Assembly: GCA_950097015.1 (NCBI GenBank)
Contig: CATNEN010000001.1
Span: 27,309,001 to 27,373,000 of the forward strand
Origin: Macrostomum hystrix
Taxonomy: Eukaryota; Platyhelminthes; Macrostomidae
DNA: 64,000 nt
Direction of reading: 5' to 3'
Positions 23,350 through 33,774 of the stretch are shown here, piece by piece. The notes beneath the pieces were generated by a model. That model was given only the letters and a program-made list of their open reading frames with translations, was not told the origin of the DNA and did not search any database. A program made the translations under genes and the position numbers. Position 1 is the stretch's first letter, and each line of letters opens with the position of its first letter.

Positions 23350-25827
23350 ATGTCTCTGGATTTCTACAACATCAGTGTTCGCTATACACTGTCCTGTTGT
23401 GCTGCTGCCATTGCAGAGACAGGTAGGGCTGCGGTTCTGCTGATTCTTTCTGATTCTAGTTTAGATTATTATTTGTTTATAAAGGAAATAATTGGTTAGT
23501 GATCATTAAACACCTTCAGTGACCTATCCGCTGGACCTGACAAAGACCCGGCTGCAGATTACCAATGAGCAGCTGCTAGCAGGAACTGTGCTCAAGTCAG
23601 AGCAGCCGCTGCCTAGTTCTTCATCAAATCGAGCTGGCATGCTGCGAACCGCATACAATATTGTGCTTGAAGAAGGTGCGCCTACTTAGTCAGTAGTATG
23701 TTTGGAGTGTGCCTGCAGTTCCTTACTGTTTGTTTTTAGTTGGTCTCAATTATCGAATTCAGTTATTTACAGAAAGAAAGTCTTGAAAGAAAGTTGTTGT
23801 TGTTAGAATTACAAAGTTTAGTTTCAGAATTCTTTGGATTTGTGAAGTAAATTTTGAGTTTTCGTGAAGTTTGAAGACAAATAAAGATTTTGTATTTGGG
23901 AAGTTTAAGGATTAATAATTGACAGATTCGGCATTTAGGAGGCTTGAGGTTTATAAAGAGTAGGATTTCGAAACAATTTAGGATTTCTATACTTTTTAGG
24001 ATTAAGATATTTAGAATCAGAAGTTTTACCCATAATCCTATGATGTTTCTTGGAAGTTGTGTCCTAATCCACTGGTTTATCACAGCAATGCCTACCTTGT
24101 CCAGGCCCTGCTCAGCTGTTCCGCGGTCTGTCACCAGCCGTGGCCCGCCACCTGGTCTACACCGGGTGCCGCACGGTATTCTACGAAGCCACTCGGGAGA
24201 ACGTCCTCGGCCGAGACGGTGAAGGCCGCTACGCAGCCTGGAAGTCGGCACTTGGCGGTCTGGCGGCTGGCGGCGCCGCTCAGTTCCTGGCTTCGCCAGC
24301 CGATCTCGTCAAGGTGAGCAGTGGTAACAGCCAGTGGTACAGTTACTCAGTCCATGTACTGAAGTCGGGGCACCAAACCTACCCGAAATTCTCTTCCACC
24401 CAAAGCTGGTACCCTGGCAGTAATAAAATAAGAATACATTTTTTGCGGGACATTTTTGCGAGAAGCAAAACTCGTTCGACCGCTCTACCACTCACCACTG
24501 CCCCAGTGTACCCTGGTGGGCATAATATAAATTTGTCTATCGTTACTTTTGTCTATTACCGTGTTAGTTTTTCTAAACAATTTTTTCTTTCAGCATATCT
24601 ACTTGAAAGCTGTGCCAATGGCATGTCAATTTAATCTCAGTAGTGCTTTGTTGAAACATTTCACACTTTTTAAATATCAGCGACTTAAATTAACGAATCT
24701 ATTTTGTACGGCTGGCCGAGCTGAAACAATGAGGAAATAAAGTATCAAATGTTGTCAGTGGCGCATATGTACGAGCGTATCGATCACCTTTGTCATCGGC
24801 CAGGTTGCCATGCAAACCGAAGGCCGCAGGCGGTTGCTGGGCCAGCCGGCTCGCTACCACAGCGGTCGGGACGCCCTTCGCCAGATTGTCCGCTCAGGGG
24901 GAGTCCTAGCTCTGTGGAAGGGCTGGCTGCCCAATGTGCAGAGGGCCTGTCTGGTCAACATGGCGGACATGATGGCCTATGATCAAAGCAAGCGAGCTCT
25001 GCTGCACCACACAGCTATGGGAGACTCCCTGCTGCTGCACGCCTGCGCGTCTGTCTGCTCGGGTTAGTGAGGCCGATCGCATTCAATAGCATAATAGTAA
25101 TATTAATAATTGCAGGAGGGCCGTTGGCAATGACACAGTTTAGGACACTAGACCCACAGCCAACGAGGAGGCAATTCTGCCTAATTCGCTGACAAGCACC
25201 CAGAGCTTTCTCTCCCAGTTTAGTGACACTAGACCCACAGCCGACGAGGAGGCAATTCTGCCTAATTCGCTGACAAGCACCCAGAGCTTTCTCTCCCAGT
25301 TTAGTGACACTAGACCCACAGCCGACGAGGAGGCAATTCTGCCTAATTCGCTGACAAGCACCCAGAGCTTTCTCTCCGCGGCAGCCAAATACCCAAAATA
25401 AATGTAGCTTCACAATGGAACCTTGTTGCCATTCAATGGCATACTGAGGCAATTGGGTTCAGAGTAGAGCAGCTTTCTCATTGTGGCACGCATTCAGGTC
25501 TGCTGGCTGCGATCCTGGGCACCCCGGCGGACCTGGTCAAGACTCGGGTGATGAACGACTCCGCTGGGCTGCTGTACAGGGGCAGCATGGACTGTCTGGT
25601 GCAGACTGTACAGCAGGAGGGCTTCTTTGCACTCTACAAAGGCTTCGTGCCGATCTGGATGCGCATGGTACGCTGATTACCTTTACTTTCTACTCTGAGT
25701 TGGCAGTTGAGCACACGTGCGCCATTCTAATTGTGTTCTCTGCTCTGCTTTGCAGGCGCCCTGGTCGCTCACATTCTGGGTGTCTTACGAGGAGATTCGT
25801 CGAGTCACCGGTCTTTCATCGTTTTAA
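23350..25827 (+). CDS. UCP4: Mitochondrial carrier, uncoupling-protein-4 type (SLC25A27), six exons
   Basis: Coding exons: 23350-23422, 23520-23675, 24105-24313, 24804-25062, 25498-25667, 25756-25827. All introns start GT and end AG, reading phase is kept throughout, and the total is 939 nt (312 residues), near the usual size of animal UCP4. Three mitochondrial-carrier signatures are present, one per repeat: [20 protein letters not shown] and TPADLVKTR. The C terminus [19 protein letters not shown] is typical of UCP4. Carriers of this family are six-helix proteins of the mitochondrial inner membrane; UCP4 is linked to proton or anion transport, with the substrate debated. Intron 3 holds a degenerate tRNA-like stretch near 24400-24500, and intron 4 a tandemly triplicated SINE fragment. 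The second signature is split across the exon 3/4 junction. Confidence 0.93.
25085..25420 (-). mobile_element. Degenerate SINE family A with an 81-bp triplication, in UCP4 intron 4
   Basis: The low-coordinate end keeps the A/T tail and GCAGGAGGGC. Then the segment starting GACACTAGACCCACAGCC is repeated three times at 25144, 25225 and 25306 (period exactly 81 bp). The far end keeps TTTCTCTCCGCGGC and AAATAAATGTAGC, which match the complete copy at 28370. Each unit joins two parts of the SINE that are not adjacent in the complete copy, so an internal deletion probably preceded the tandem amplification. Confidence 0.8.
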
Positions 25828-26930
25828 CTCAACAAAAAATGTTTTGCCCGCAGTTTGTGGCAAAGCGAGACTAAGCCATCTTTAACTGATCAGATATTCT
25901 TATTTAAATATTGATTTCATTCTTGCTTTGTTTTCTAGGCATTTTGTTGAACTGTTCTTTCTGTAAGAGCCAATGGTAGCACGCATTAAATACTTGAAAT
26001 GGCACAGGAATTAAACTGCGACTTTCATTTAAGTTGCGCTACAATTGCTCAGCATGTTGGCAACTCTGTGGAATTGTGACAGGCATTCTACTTGCAGTAG
26101 TGTTGCTAAATTAGTATCTATCAAAGTGATTCGACCATTTTTATGTTATGCGTCTGATTTTATCTGATAAATTATTTTGTTCTGTACTTAACTATTGCAA
26201 CTATCGCTTTAATATGGATTTGCCACTTGACTAATTTACATTTTTATCATAAAAATCATTACATCATTAGATCATCAGTTGACGCACTTTTTCGCACGAA
26301 AAGTTTTTCATATCTTCCAAGTCAATCATTAATTTCAGTTTGTAATCATTTTATTAGGTCGCCTCGGCTGCTGATTTTAAAAATGGCAAAGAAAAAATAT
26401 TTTTTTTACATTGTGTCATTTGTTGTTTTGCTGCTCTATTGTAAATTGTTGTTTATTTACCAAGTGAAGGTGTTAATTACAAGCCCATTTGATTGAGCAG
26501 TGCAATATTTGCATTTGCTCCTCTGACTAGTCTCAATTTTGCTACATCAAGCCTTGCTGATTTATTTATAATCATTGGTGCTTTGTCAGGAATTATCAGA
26601 AAATGAATTTGCAGCAGCAGTCTCAAGCAACATCAGCTTAGACCCGTCTTGTCGCGCAGCCTGACTCAAACTGTTAGCCGTCAGTCGATTATCCAGTGGT
26701 GCTGGCGCCTGAATCTGAAACGTTGGCCATTGTAAGGGGTAGCGATGCAAATGTGCTTATTGAATTGTCCATGTATTCGTTTGCCTGTAGTCGACCCGTA
26801 GACCATTCTACTGAATCCTTGACCGGTATGTACATCTGCGGTATCTCACTGTCAGACACTGTACAACCTCACAGTGAAATGAGAACTTGTTACTGGAGCC
26901 TTGGCTCCAGTGGCTCCCGACATAATAATT
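25828..26930. other. UCP4 3' flank, no further gene seen
   Basis: AT-rich. A diverged SINE-A-like fragment may lie near 26825-26895 (TGTACATCTGC, ACTGTACA). No exon for the minus-strand prohormone could be recognised here. Confidence 0.45.
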
Positions 26931-27255
26931 ATATAATAATATAATAACACAATTTCTTGACACTACTAGTAGATCAGCAAGCAAGAAGGCAGTTCTGCCC
27001 ATTTCGCTGACTCCTGAGTACACGCACACAGATGCCGAACGCAGGCATACGCTCTCACAGGTGTGTACCTCTACCCTGACTTTCTCATCGTTTGGCAGTG
27101 TACAGTCTCACTGTGCCTTGAAGGTTGGCCCTCAATGGTGTAAATTGCACGACAAGCCCCCAAGCCTTCTCTCCGTGGCTGCGCCCCAAAGAAATGTGGC
27201 CTCAGGGACTTTAGTGCGACAGGCCAACCCGTTAACTGCTCTGCCACTCACCCCC
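26930..27255 (-). mobile_element. SINE family A, near full length
   Basis: A/T tail at about 26930-26950, the family body blocks (CATTTCGCTGACTCCTGAG, AATTGCACGACAAGCCCCC, CTTCTCTCCGTGGCTGCGCC), and a worn tRNA-like head ending TAACTGCTCTGCCACTCACC. The head is missing part of the B-box region relative to the copy at 28370. A possible short target duplication (CCCGAC) flanks it, but I would not rely on it. It sits just downstream of the NPF-like exon, inside that gene's presumed intron. Confidence 0.8.
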
Positions 27256-27290
27256 CCGACCCCATATAGTTCTCAATGTTTGGGTCTCAC

Positions 27291-27493
27291 CTTGGCCTGC
27301 TCACGGCTGACAGGAGCTGGCTCATCTGCCGCAGGTAGTTCTCAAGCGACTCCAGATCGCTGAACGCGGCAGGCTTGGCGAATAGATGCGCGTGGCTGCC
27401 ACCAAAGCTGGCGGCTCGGCTGCTTCCGCTGAGGATGAGGAAGGCTCCGCAGAGCAGCAGCAGCAGGCAGAATGATCCAGTCTTGAGTATCAT
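27291..27493 (-). CDS. Neuropeptide F/Y-like prohormone, first coding exon
   Basis: From ATG the exon encodes 67 residues. There is a hydrophobic signal peptide (MILKTGSFCLLLLLCGAFLI...) and then a segment ending LENYLRQMSQLLSAVSRPR. The L..YLRQ spacing before a C-terminal RPR fits the NPY/NPF family, whose mature peptides end in RPRF- or RPRY-amide. The exon ends with AG of an Arg codon directly before a strong donor, GTGAGA. That places a phase-2 intron inside the RPR(F/Y) Arg codon, a position conserved in NPY/NPF genes. The following exon (F-G plus a dibasic site) was not found downstream, where a SINE occupies 26930-27255. The product would be a secreted amidated neuropeptide. A TTG-started extension upstream of this ATG is open but not needed. 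Confidence 0.75.
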
Positions 27494-27833
27494 CGTCGGT
27501 CGGGTGCTCCGCAAATGATCCGGCTACAATTTAGAGTTCTGCAATTTCAGCCAGCCAATTCTTTCAGAGTGAGGCCACTTCAATTAGTTTTTATCCCGGT
27601 CTCGTTCTGCCTGAGTTTGGCGGACAGTGTCGACTCCCTATGCAGCAGTTTGCGGCAGTCCATCTGACAGAGCTTGGTGATGGCAGCTCAGCCAGGTTTA
27701 GCTGACAACTGGCACAACAGCACATCTGTTGTTTGTCGATCGTCACTTGCAGACACGATCGATGTTAGATGTTAACTTGATGTTAGAGTTCTTTCTTTGC
27801 AAATCTCGACCTCGAGCAGGAACCGCCTTTTGA

Positions 27834-27860
27834 AACAGGGAGGATTTTTTCCTCCCTGTT
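27834..27860. other. Short perfect hairpin
   Basis: AACAGGGAGG and CCTCCCTGTT form a 10-bp perfect stem around a 7-base ATTTTTT loop. It lies about 340 bp upstream of the NPF-like exon on its minus strand. The role is unknown. Confidence 0.6.
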
Positions 27861-28369
27861 AGAGCGGTAGAATCACCACGGGTTGCTTCAAATACCCACA
27901 TATTTCTTATTTCTGTGTCTCCTAAAATATTCTACTAATCGACTTGCAAATTCGTTACAACTTACAGAATCAAAAAACAGCGGCCACGACGAGACATTGA
28001 AGGATAATCGTCGGGGTGTCTGGTGGCAAAAAACCACGTACAAAGGCATATTATTTTCTGCTCACAAAATTTCCTCGTGTAAACATGTCGGCTATTATTG
28101 TAGGTTATATTTTATTTATTAAATCTGTAATTTTATTAATATTAAACCAATGTGGATTCGCCAAAGGTTTATACGGAGCAATGTTAATCATCCTTGTCAC
28201 CAGCGTCTTCGACAAGAATCGCTGAACATCTCGACGATGCTGACGTCGGATGGCTTTAGAGTTTAGACGTTAGTTCATTGTATAGGGCGGAAACATTTTA
28301 TGCAAATATTGAACTTTCACGAAAATCTGTCATTCTTTTTTTGAGCCATTGTGAAGTAGGCTGTGGGTA

Positions 28370-28736
28370 CTATAATAATAATAATAATTGCAGGAGGGCT
28401 GCGGGCAATGGCACATCATTTAGTGACACTAGACCCGCAGCCAGCGAGGAGGCAATTCTGCCCATTTCGCTGACTCCTGAGCACACACGCACACAGATAC
28501 TGTACGCAGGCATACGCTCACACAGGTGTGTACATCTGCCCTGACTTTCTCATCGTCAGGCAGTGTACACTTCACTGTGTCTTGGAGGTTGGCCCTCAAG
28601 GGCGTAAATTGCACGACAAGCCCCAAAGCCTTCTCTCCGCGGCTGCGCCCCAAATAAATGTGGCCTCGCCGTGGAATCGAACTAAGGGACCGTGGTGCGA
28701 GAGGCAAACGCGTTAACCGCTCTGCCACTCACCCCC
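28370..28736 (-). mobile_element. SINE family A, complete reference copy with 12-bp target-site duplication
   Basis: Read on the minus strand it starts with a tRNA-like head: A-box region TGGCAGAGCGG and B box AGTTCGATTCC. The roughly 290-bp body follows, ending in a (TTA)n tail at 28370-28386. AGGCTGTGGGTA is repeated at 28358-28369 and 28737-28748, the target-site duplication. The duplication and recognisable head suggest fairly recent insertion. Other copies in the window are at 6336, 25085, 26930 and 34705, with scraps near 28888-28945 and 44709-44735. Confidence 0.92.
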
Positions 28737-29193
28737 AGGCTGTGGGTATTGAAATCCCGTGATATTCCAGTGAAATACTCCCACAGCAAGGCAGCATTCG
28801 ATAAGGGGAGGGGCAACCACAGAATAACTCAGGACCACGAGGGCCAACAGAGAGAATCGACTCTGTCTAACAGTAAAGAAGTCATGGCGGATGTACACCT
28901 TTGAGTGTACGAGCCACCTGCCTACAGTATTTGTGTGCGTGTCAGCGTGTCTGAAATAAAATATAGAAACCATGGAAAAACGAGTTTGAAATAAAAGTAA
29001 ACAAATAATTATTAACGTTGAAACGAAAAAGAGGAATGAAATTGTCAAAGACTTCAGCGTGGTTTGTTTTATTGAAAGCTCTTGGTGTTTCTGTGCACAG
29101 GCGTCCAACTTGGTCGAGTTCAAGAAAATAGAACGAATGAGAAATTGTCTCAAGAACTCAGTTCTCAGATAAGGCACATGAGCAGTCACTTTT

Positions 29194-29473
29194 TCAGTAC
29201 TCCATGCACACACTGGCTGTGCTCAGAGTGTCGTCTGTGGTGTCCTCAAGGCTGGCGTCTTTGCTGGAGGCTTGCCGGTCGTACTCAGCGAGGTTTTTTC
29301 GCATCCGCGCCACTACTTCTTCGTATATGAGCATATCAAATTGCCCCTTCGATAGTTTGGCAAGGCGGGATTTCTCCACCGCTCTGCAGGTCGCCCTACG
29401 ATTCTCGTGGAGGATGAGGGCGCCTTCGCCAAAGAAATGGTTGCATTCGAGAAATGAGTTGACCAAAAAGGAT
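29194..29473 (-). CDS. Terminal exon of a cyclic-nucleotide-binding-domain protein
   Basis: The exon begins after a good acceptor (TGTGATTTTAG on the minus strand) and encodes 92 residues to a TGA. The part ECNHFFGEGALILHENRRAT carries the phosphate-binding-cassette pattern F-G-E-x-A-L...R-x-A-T of cNMP-binding domains. It continues CRAVEKSRLAKLSKGQFDML and then a helix-like, acidic C terminus (DASLEDTTDDTL). This looks like the last third of a cNBD plus tail, as in cyclic-nucleotide-gated or HCN-type channels, though kinase regulatory subunits are also possible. A minus-strand AATAAA at 29068-29073, 121 bp past the stop, supports a real 3' end. The intron would be phase 2. Upstream exons were not found within 400 bp, and the WSC cluster on the other strand begins at 29891. 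Confidence 0.6.
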
Positions 29474-29890
29474 CTAAAATCACACGATGTCAACGTCGTT
29501 TGAAGATTTGCTAGCGAGTGTCTTCGCTTCTGCAAAGTTGCTTGCAACAAACAATTTACGTCACTCCCTAAACCGACAATGGCGCTTCGATTGATCACAT
29601 TTTTCCAGAACAGATGCAGTCGCTTAAAATTCCGGTGATGACGGAAACAGTTTTTTGTTTGACACAAATCTTTAGCCTTAAGATTCTTCAACCCCACGCA
29701 AGAATAGCTGAAACATACGAGATATCCGATAATTTCCGAAGAACACGATTTGAATTTGTTTAAATCTAACTTTTATAACTTTAATCTAACTTTATGAGGA
29801 AGAAAGTTGCCTAGTTTAGTCCATATAAACATGAAACTGTTTGCCGCCAGAATATCGAAACGAGGGTGGCATCGACTCTGACGATCTCAA

Positions 29891-30936
29891 ATGAGTTTTA
29901 AGGAACTTTTATTCCTATCAGTTTGCCTTACCACGGCAGCTGCTACTGAATGAACCTTTCTTTTCTCCTACATAGGCTGCTTTTTGACATTTTTTTCCAA
30001 CCGAGACTTGAATGGACTCAAATCTGTTAGCAGGATTGGAGAACTCATCGTGACGAATGCAGCAGTAAGCAACAGCAGCAGCATGACACTTGAGTTCTGT
30101 GGCACGACTGTGGTTGGTCCGGTAGCAAAAGCCCACAGTAGTGAGTGTTAAAAGCTTACCAGTACTTGGATTTGTGCGTTGTCAGGTCTAGCGGTCCCGA
30201 AAAGAGATACAAAGGAGCGAGGTGCTAATTGATCGAGTCTGTAGTAGAGGAAGAGAGAGAGTAGTAGAGGAAGCCTGCCAGCCAATCCGCGCTCCGGATG
30301 GGGGTAGAAATTTCTGGTACAAGAATTTGAAAGAACAAAGCTGCGTAAAGCTGATTGGCTCAAAGTGTGTGGGGACAAAGACAGTCATGCAGGAGAAAGA
30401 GTGAGGAGAGCAGACGAGCTAGCCAATCAGCTCCAGGCCTAAGAGCACAAAAAGGGAGGAGGCTTAAGCCAGAGGCCAAGACAGGCCAACCGGCAAGAAC
30501 TGGCTTAGGCTAACACTGTAGGGCGAGTGCTGCCAAGGACGCAAAAAGGGAGGAGGCTTAAGCCAGAGGCCAAGACAGGCCAACCGGCAAGAACTGGCTT
30601 AGGCTAACACTGTAGGGCGAGTGCTGCCAAGGGCGCAAAAAGCTTGACTAGTTCATTCAGCCAAACGGACAGTCCTGCAGCTTTTCTTGCAATCCCCCAG
30701 ACAAGAACAGGTTCATGAGATCGGCCAGGTCAGGCCTAACAGTGATCGACTCGCAAGCCGCATTATGGGCGCTGCTTGTTCGCTCGGAAGCGGAGTGCCT
30801 GGTCCAGTGCGGTGGTCGGTACAACTGCCAGGGGGTCATTTTGTCGGATCAGCAGCTCGTCTGTCACCTGCTCGATTTCGTCTACGCGCCAGCCCACCTG
30901 AGCGCAGTCGAAGGGACAAAGTACAACCGTGGCTGA
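29891..30936 (+). pseudogene. Decayed WSC-domain gene, first of a tandem cluster
   Basis: Exon A begins with ATG and a signal-like MSFKELLFLSVCLTTAAATE. An in-frame TGA follows at once, and then the frame continues with the start of a WSC domain (FSYIGCF, NRDLNGLKSVSRIG, SSSMTLEFC). After EFC the match to the paralogs at 31424 and 32764 is lost and a stop follows at 30149. Exon B (30701-30936) is well preserved: acceptor AATCCCCCAG, N-K-N-x-F start, then C-L-x-x-C...C-Q-G-V and CHLLDFVYAPA as in the paralogs. The central WSC half and the donor site are missing. A TATAAAC lies at 29824. Whether exon B is still used is unknown. Confidence 0.75.
30451..30640. repeat. 94-bp tandem duplication
   Basis: Two almost identical 94-bp copies starting AAAGGGAGGAGGCTTAAGCC at 30451 and 30545. 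They lie between exons A and B of the decayed WSC gene. Confidence 0.9.
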
Positions 30937-31356
30937 AATTGCAGCCCTTCGGTCATGAAGAAAAATAACTGTTAGCGAAATGTCTCTATGAACTACGACA
31001 AACTAGTTCGGCGTTGAATGTTTACTTGAACAGTTAAAACTAAACTTTTCTCTGTGTGCTATAAGAGTTCTGAAAAAACTACGGCTCGTATATATAACTG
31101 CTTCGTTGTATATAAAAAAGCTAGAAAGCTAGTTACATCATTGCATTGCAATTACGATAGCTTTAAATTACAGTCGTGACTTATTAATCGTGAGTTATGG
31201 AGTCTTAATTTTTTCTCTTATACTGAAATACGATTCACTACTTGAAGTAGTACTTCGAGAGATTCCGAAGGCGACACACTACCAGACAGGGGTCTAGTGT
31301 CGATCATTTTTTAGAAAGTTGCATTTTAATGGTTAAAACAAACTTTCCTCCTAGAA

Positions 31357-31365
31357 TATAAAAAG
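31357..31365 (+). promoter_or_regulatory. TATA box of the second WSC gene
   Basis: TATAAAAAG lies 67 bp upstream of the ATG at 31424. An earlier in-frame ATG at 31371 lies only 6 bp after it, too close for a transcribed start, which favours 31424. Confidence 0.6.
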
Positions 31366-31423
31366 AGCAATGCAGAAGCATGCAGAGTTCGGTTCTCAGT
31401 TTTATTCACTGACTCGGAACGCC

Positions 31424-32134
31424 ATGCATTTCCTGACGATTTCTCTTCTAGCGGGCGCTCTGGGCTGTTCTGTGCTGGCCAGTGTAGCTGCCAGGGTTTT
31501 TGAGTTCTCCTACCTCGGCTGCTTCGTTGACAACTCAAATAGGGACTTGCGCGGGCTCTATGGAGTCAGCAGCACTGGAGAATTTCAAGTCTCTGCCGGT
31601 GTGGCAAGCAGTGCAGGCATGTCCCGTGAGTTCTGCGCCCGAGTCTGCTCCCAGGGCGGCTTTCTGTACTTCGGTGTCCAGGCGGGCTCCCAGTGCTTCT
31701 GCGGCTGGATCTACGGATCTCTCGGCGCTGCCAGAGAAATCGAATGCAGTTCCACATGCGCTGGTGACGTCACGAAAAAATGCGGAGGCTCGTGGCGCAA
31801 CTCCGTGTACGCTCTGCGCTACCCGAGTGAGCTAGTGAAAGTTTGTGAAGACTTAAAGTGCCACGATCCATGCCTTTGTTAAAAAATTACTCGTTAATTT
31901 TTAGATAAGAACTTTTTCATAATGGCTCGTGAAAGACCATTGACAACCATCACAGCAGCTTACTGGGTCCTTCCAGCCAATTCGATTGCCCAATGTCTGC
32001 TCCAGTGCGAGCCAAACTCTGACTGCCAGGCTGTGATTTTCTCTGAGCAGCAACGGCAGTGCCACCTGCTCAGTTTCGCCTACCCACCTGCTAGTCTGAG
32101 TGGCGTCCCAGGAGACTACTACCTGCGAGCCTGA
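31424..32134 (+). CDS. Secreted WSC-domain protein with PAN-like C-terminal module
   Basis: Exons 31424-31826 and 31905-32134 encode 210 residues. A signal peptide (MHFLTISLLAGALGCSVLAS) leads into a WSC domain: FSYLGCFVD, REFCARVC, GSQCFCG, ECSSTC, KCGG. The intron is 78 bp, phase 1, donor GTGAGC, acceptor TTTTTAG. It rejoins at N-K-N-F-F. The second module has the pattern W...CLLQCE...CQAVIFS...CHLLSFAYPPASL...DYYLRA, resembling a short apple/PAN fold. WSC domains are cysteine-rich and thought to bind carbohydrate, so an extracellular or mucus role is possible but inferred. AATAAA is at 32288-32293. The module order and intron match the next gene. The stop region shows short repeats of the ending codons, as in gene 3. 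Confidence 0.85.
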
Positions 32135-32763
32135 GACTGCTACCTGCGAGCCTGAGGCTATAACTACCTGGCAGAGTGATACTACTTACTACCCGCGAGC
32201 ATGAGACTACGACCTCAAAGTGGCTGAGACGACAACTTTTCTTAAGATTTCATTTCCAAAGTTTTACCTGAAAGGAGCCCTAAATGTAATAAAACCATTA
32301 AAAACACGCTCGTGTTTCATTTTCTTTAATTGGCATATTTTCTGTTCAGATCAAAACGAGCTTCGGTTATATTTTTGCCATCGCATACTTAATGATGTTT
32401 TAGGAAATATTCAAGGTATCTTAATCAACTAAATTATTGGTTTAAAATGTAATATGAATATGCACAATGGTTGATTCATTGAAATGAAGCAAAAACTTGT
32501 GTTGCACGAGACACCCCAAGTCCCATTTCAAGCTAAGCTTCATATGCACCAGAAAAAGCCTGGGGACAATGGCTCATCTGAGTGTCAGTCTGCTGACACT
32601 GGCAGCTGCTAAACTTGACCTTGAAGCCTCACGGCACAGAAAGCACTTGACATGCTGCATTCTGAGTGCTTTGAAACAACTTCATTTCTTGAGCGCAATC
32701 AACACAGACCTCTACAAAAAGCCGGCGCTTAAGCATGCTGCTCTCAATTGTCTCGCTGCCAAC

Positions 32764-33486
32764 ATGTTGCTTAACACTCACAGCATCATCGGCCTGGCCT
32801 ACCTAACCACCGTGGCCTCCAGGCTCGTTCAGTTCACCTACATCGGCTGCTTTATGGATGGCTCTGCCCGCGATCTCACCGGACTAAGGGGACTGAGCAG
32901 CATTGGCACGTTTAGTGCTGCCAGTTTCATTGTAACTAGCGACAGCTCAATGACGCACGAGTTGTGCAGCAATGTCTGCTCTCTGGGCGGCTTCCCGTAC
33001 TTTGCAGTCCAGTCTGGCGTGCAGTGCTTCTGTGGCTCCTCTTACGGTTCCTTTGGTGCGGCCAGTGCAAACAGCTGCAGCCAAGCCTGCGCTGGAAATA
33101 CGACACAGAAGTGCGGAGGCTTCTGGCTGAACTCCGTGTTTGCGCAGTCATACCCGAGTGAGTAAAGGCTAAGATATAAAATGATAAACTCAGATTTAAA
33201 ATCTTTACTAAATGCAACGAGTTTAATTGCATAATTCGGTCGATTTTTAGACAAGAACTTCTTCGCACGAATGCAGCGGCCCTCCTCGACTGTGACGAGC
33301 AGCCTGAAAACTTTCTGGAGCAGCGCGGCTCGCAGCGACATTGAGTGCGTGGTGTTGTGCATCGCCAGCCCCGACTGCCAGGCCACAATCTACTCACCAT
33401 CGGACCTGCTCTGCCACCAGCTCAGATTCGCCTATCCACCTGCCAGCATGAATAGCATCGCTGGAAACTACTACCTGCGTGGCTGA
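32764..33486 (+). CDS. Secreted WSC-domain protein, third tandem paralog
   Basis: Exons 32764-33157 and 33251-33486 encode 209 residues. Signal peptide MLLNTHSIIGLAYLTTVASR, then WSC: FTYIGCFMD, HELCSNVC, VQCFCGSSYGS, CSQACAG, KCGGFW. Phase-1 intron (93 bp; donor GTGAGTAAA, acceptor ATTTTTAG), rejoining at N-K-N-F-F. The second module has ECVVLC, CQATIYS, CHQLRFAYPPASM and ends YYLRG. It shares architecture, cysteine spacing and intron position with the gene at 31424, so the cluster arose by tandem duplication. The open frame extends upstream of the chosen ATG to about 32497 with another ATG at 32571, but the signal peptide and paralog alignment favour 32764. Its last codons are the first unit of a 21-bp minisatellite. 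Confidence 0.83.
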
Positions 33487-33720
33487 GACTACTACCTGCG
33501 TGGCTGAGACTACTACCTGCGTGGCTGAGACTACTACCTGCGTGGCTGAGACTACTACCTGCGTGGCTGAGACTACTACCTGTGTGGCTGAGACTACTAC
33601 CTGTGTGGCTGAGACTACTAGCTGTGTGGCTGAGACTACTAGCTGTGTGGCTGAGACTACTACCTGCGTGACTGAGACTACTACCTGCGAGGCTGAGACT
33701 ACTACCTGTTATAACTACCT
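33466..33720 (+). repeat. 21-bp minisatellite grown from a stop codon
   Basis: About 12 copies of CTGCGTGGCTGAGACTACTA+C. The first unit is the end of the WSC gene: TAC TAC CTG CGT GGC TGA GAC. Because the period is 7 codons, each later unit repeats the TGA in the same frame, so any read-through would add YYLRG blocks and meet a stop every 21 bp. Distal units drift (CTGTGTGGC, CTAGCTGTG) and the array fades into ATAACTACCTGGCAGAGTGA, a motif also found just after the neighbouring gene's stop. Confidence 0.92.
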
Positions 33721-33774
33721 GCCTGAGGCTATAACTACCTGGCAGAGTGATACTACTTACTAACTATCATCCTG

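Noticed and set aside
24140..24634. Single 164-codon ORF across UCP4 exon 3
   Set aside because: Its first part is the real exon. The rest reads through the donor GTGAGC into intron 3.
28713..29213. 166-codon minus ORF with a hydrophobic stretch
   Set aside because: It overlaps the 3' end and poly(A) signal of the cNMP-binding exon in another frame and has no recognisable motif.
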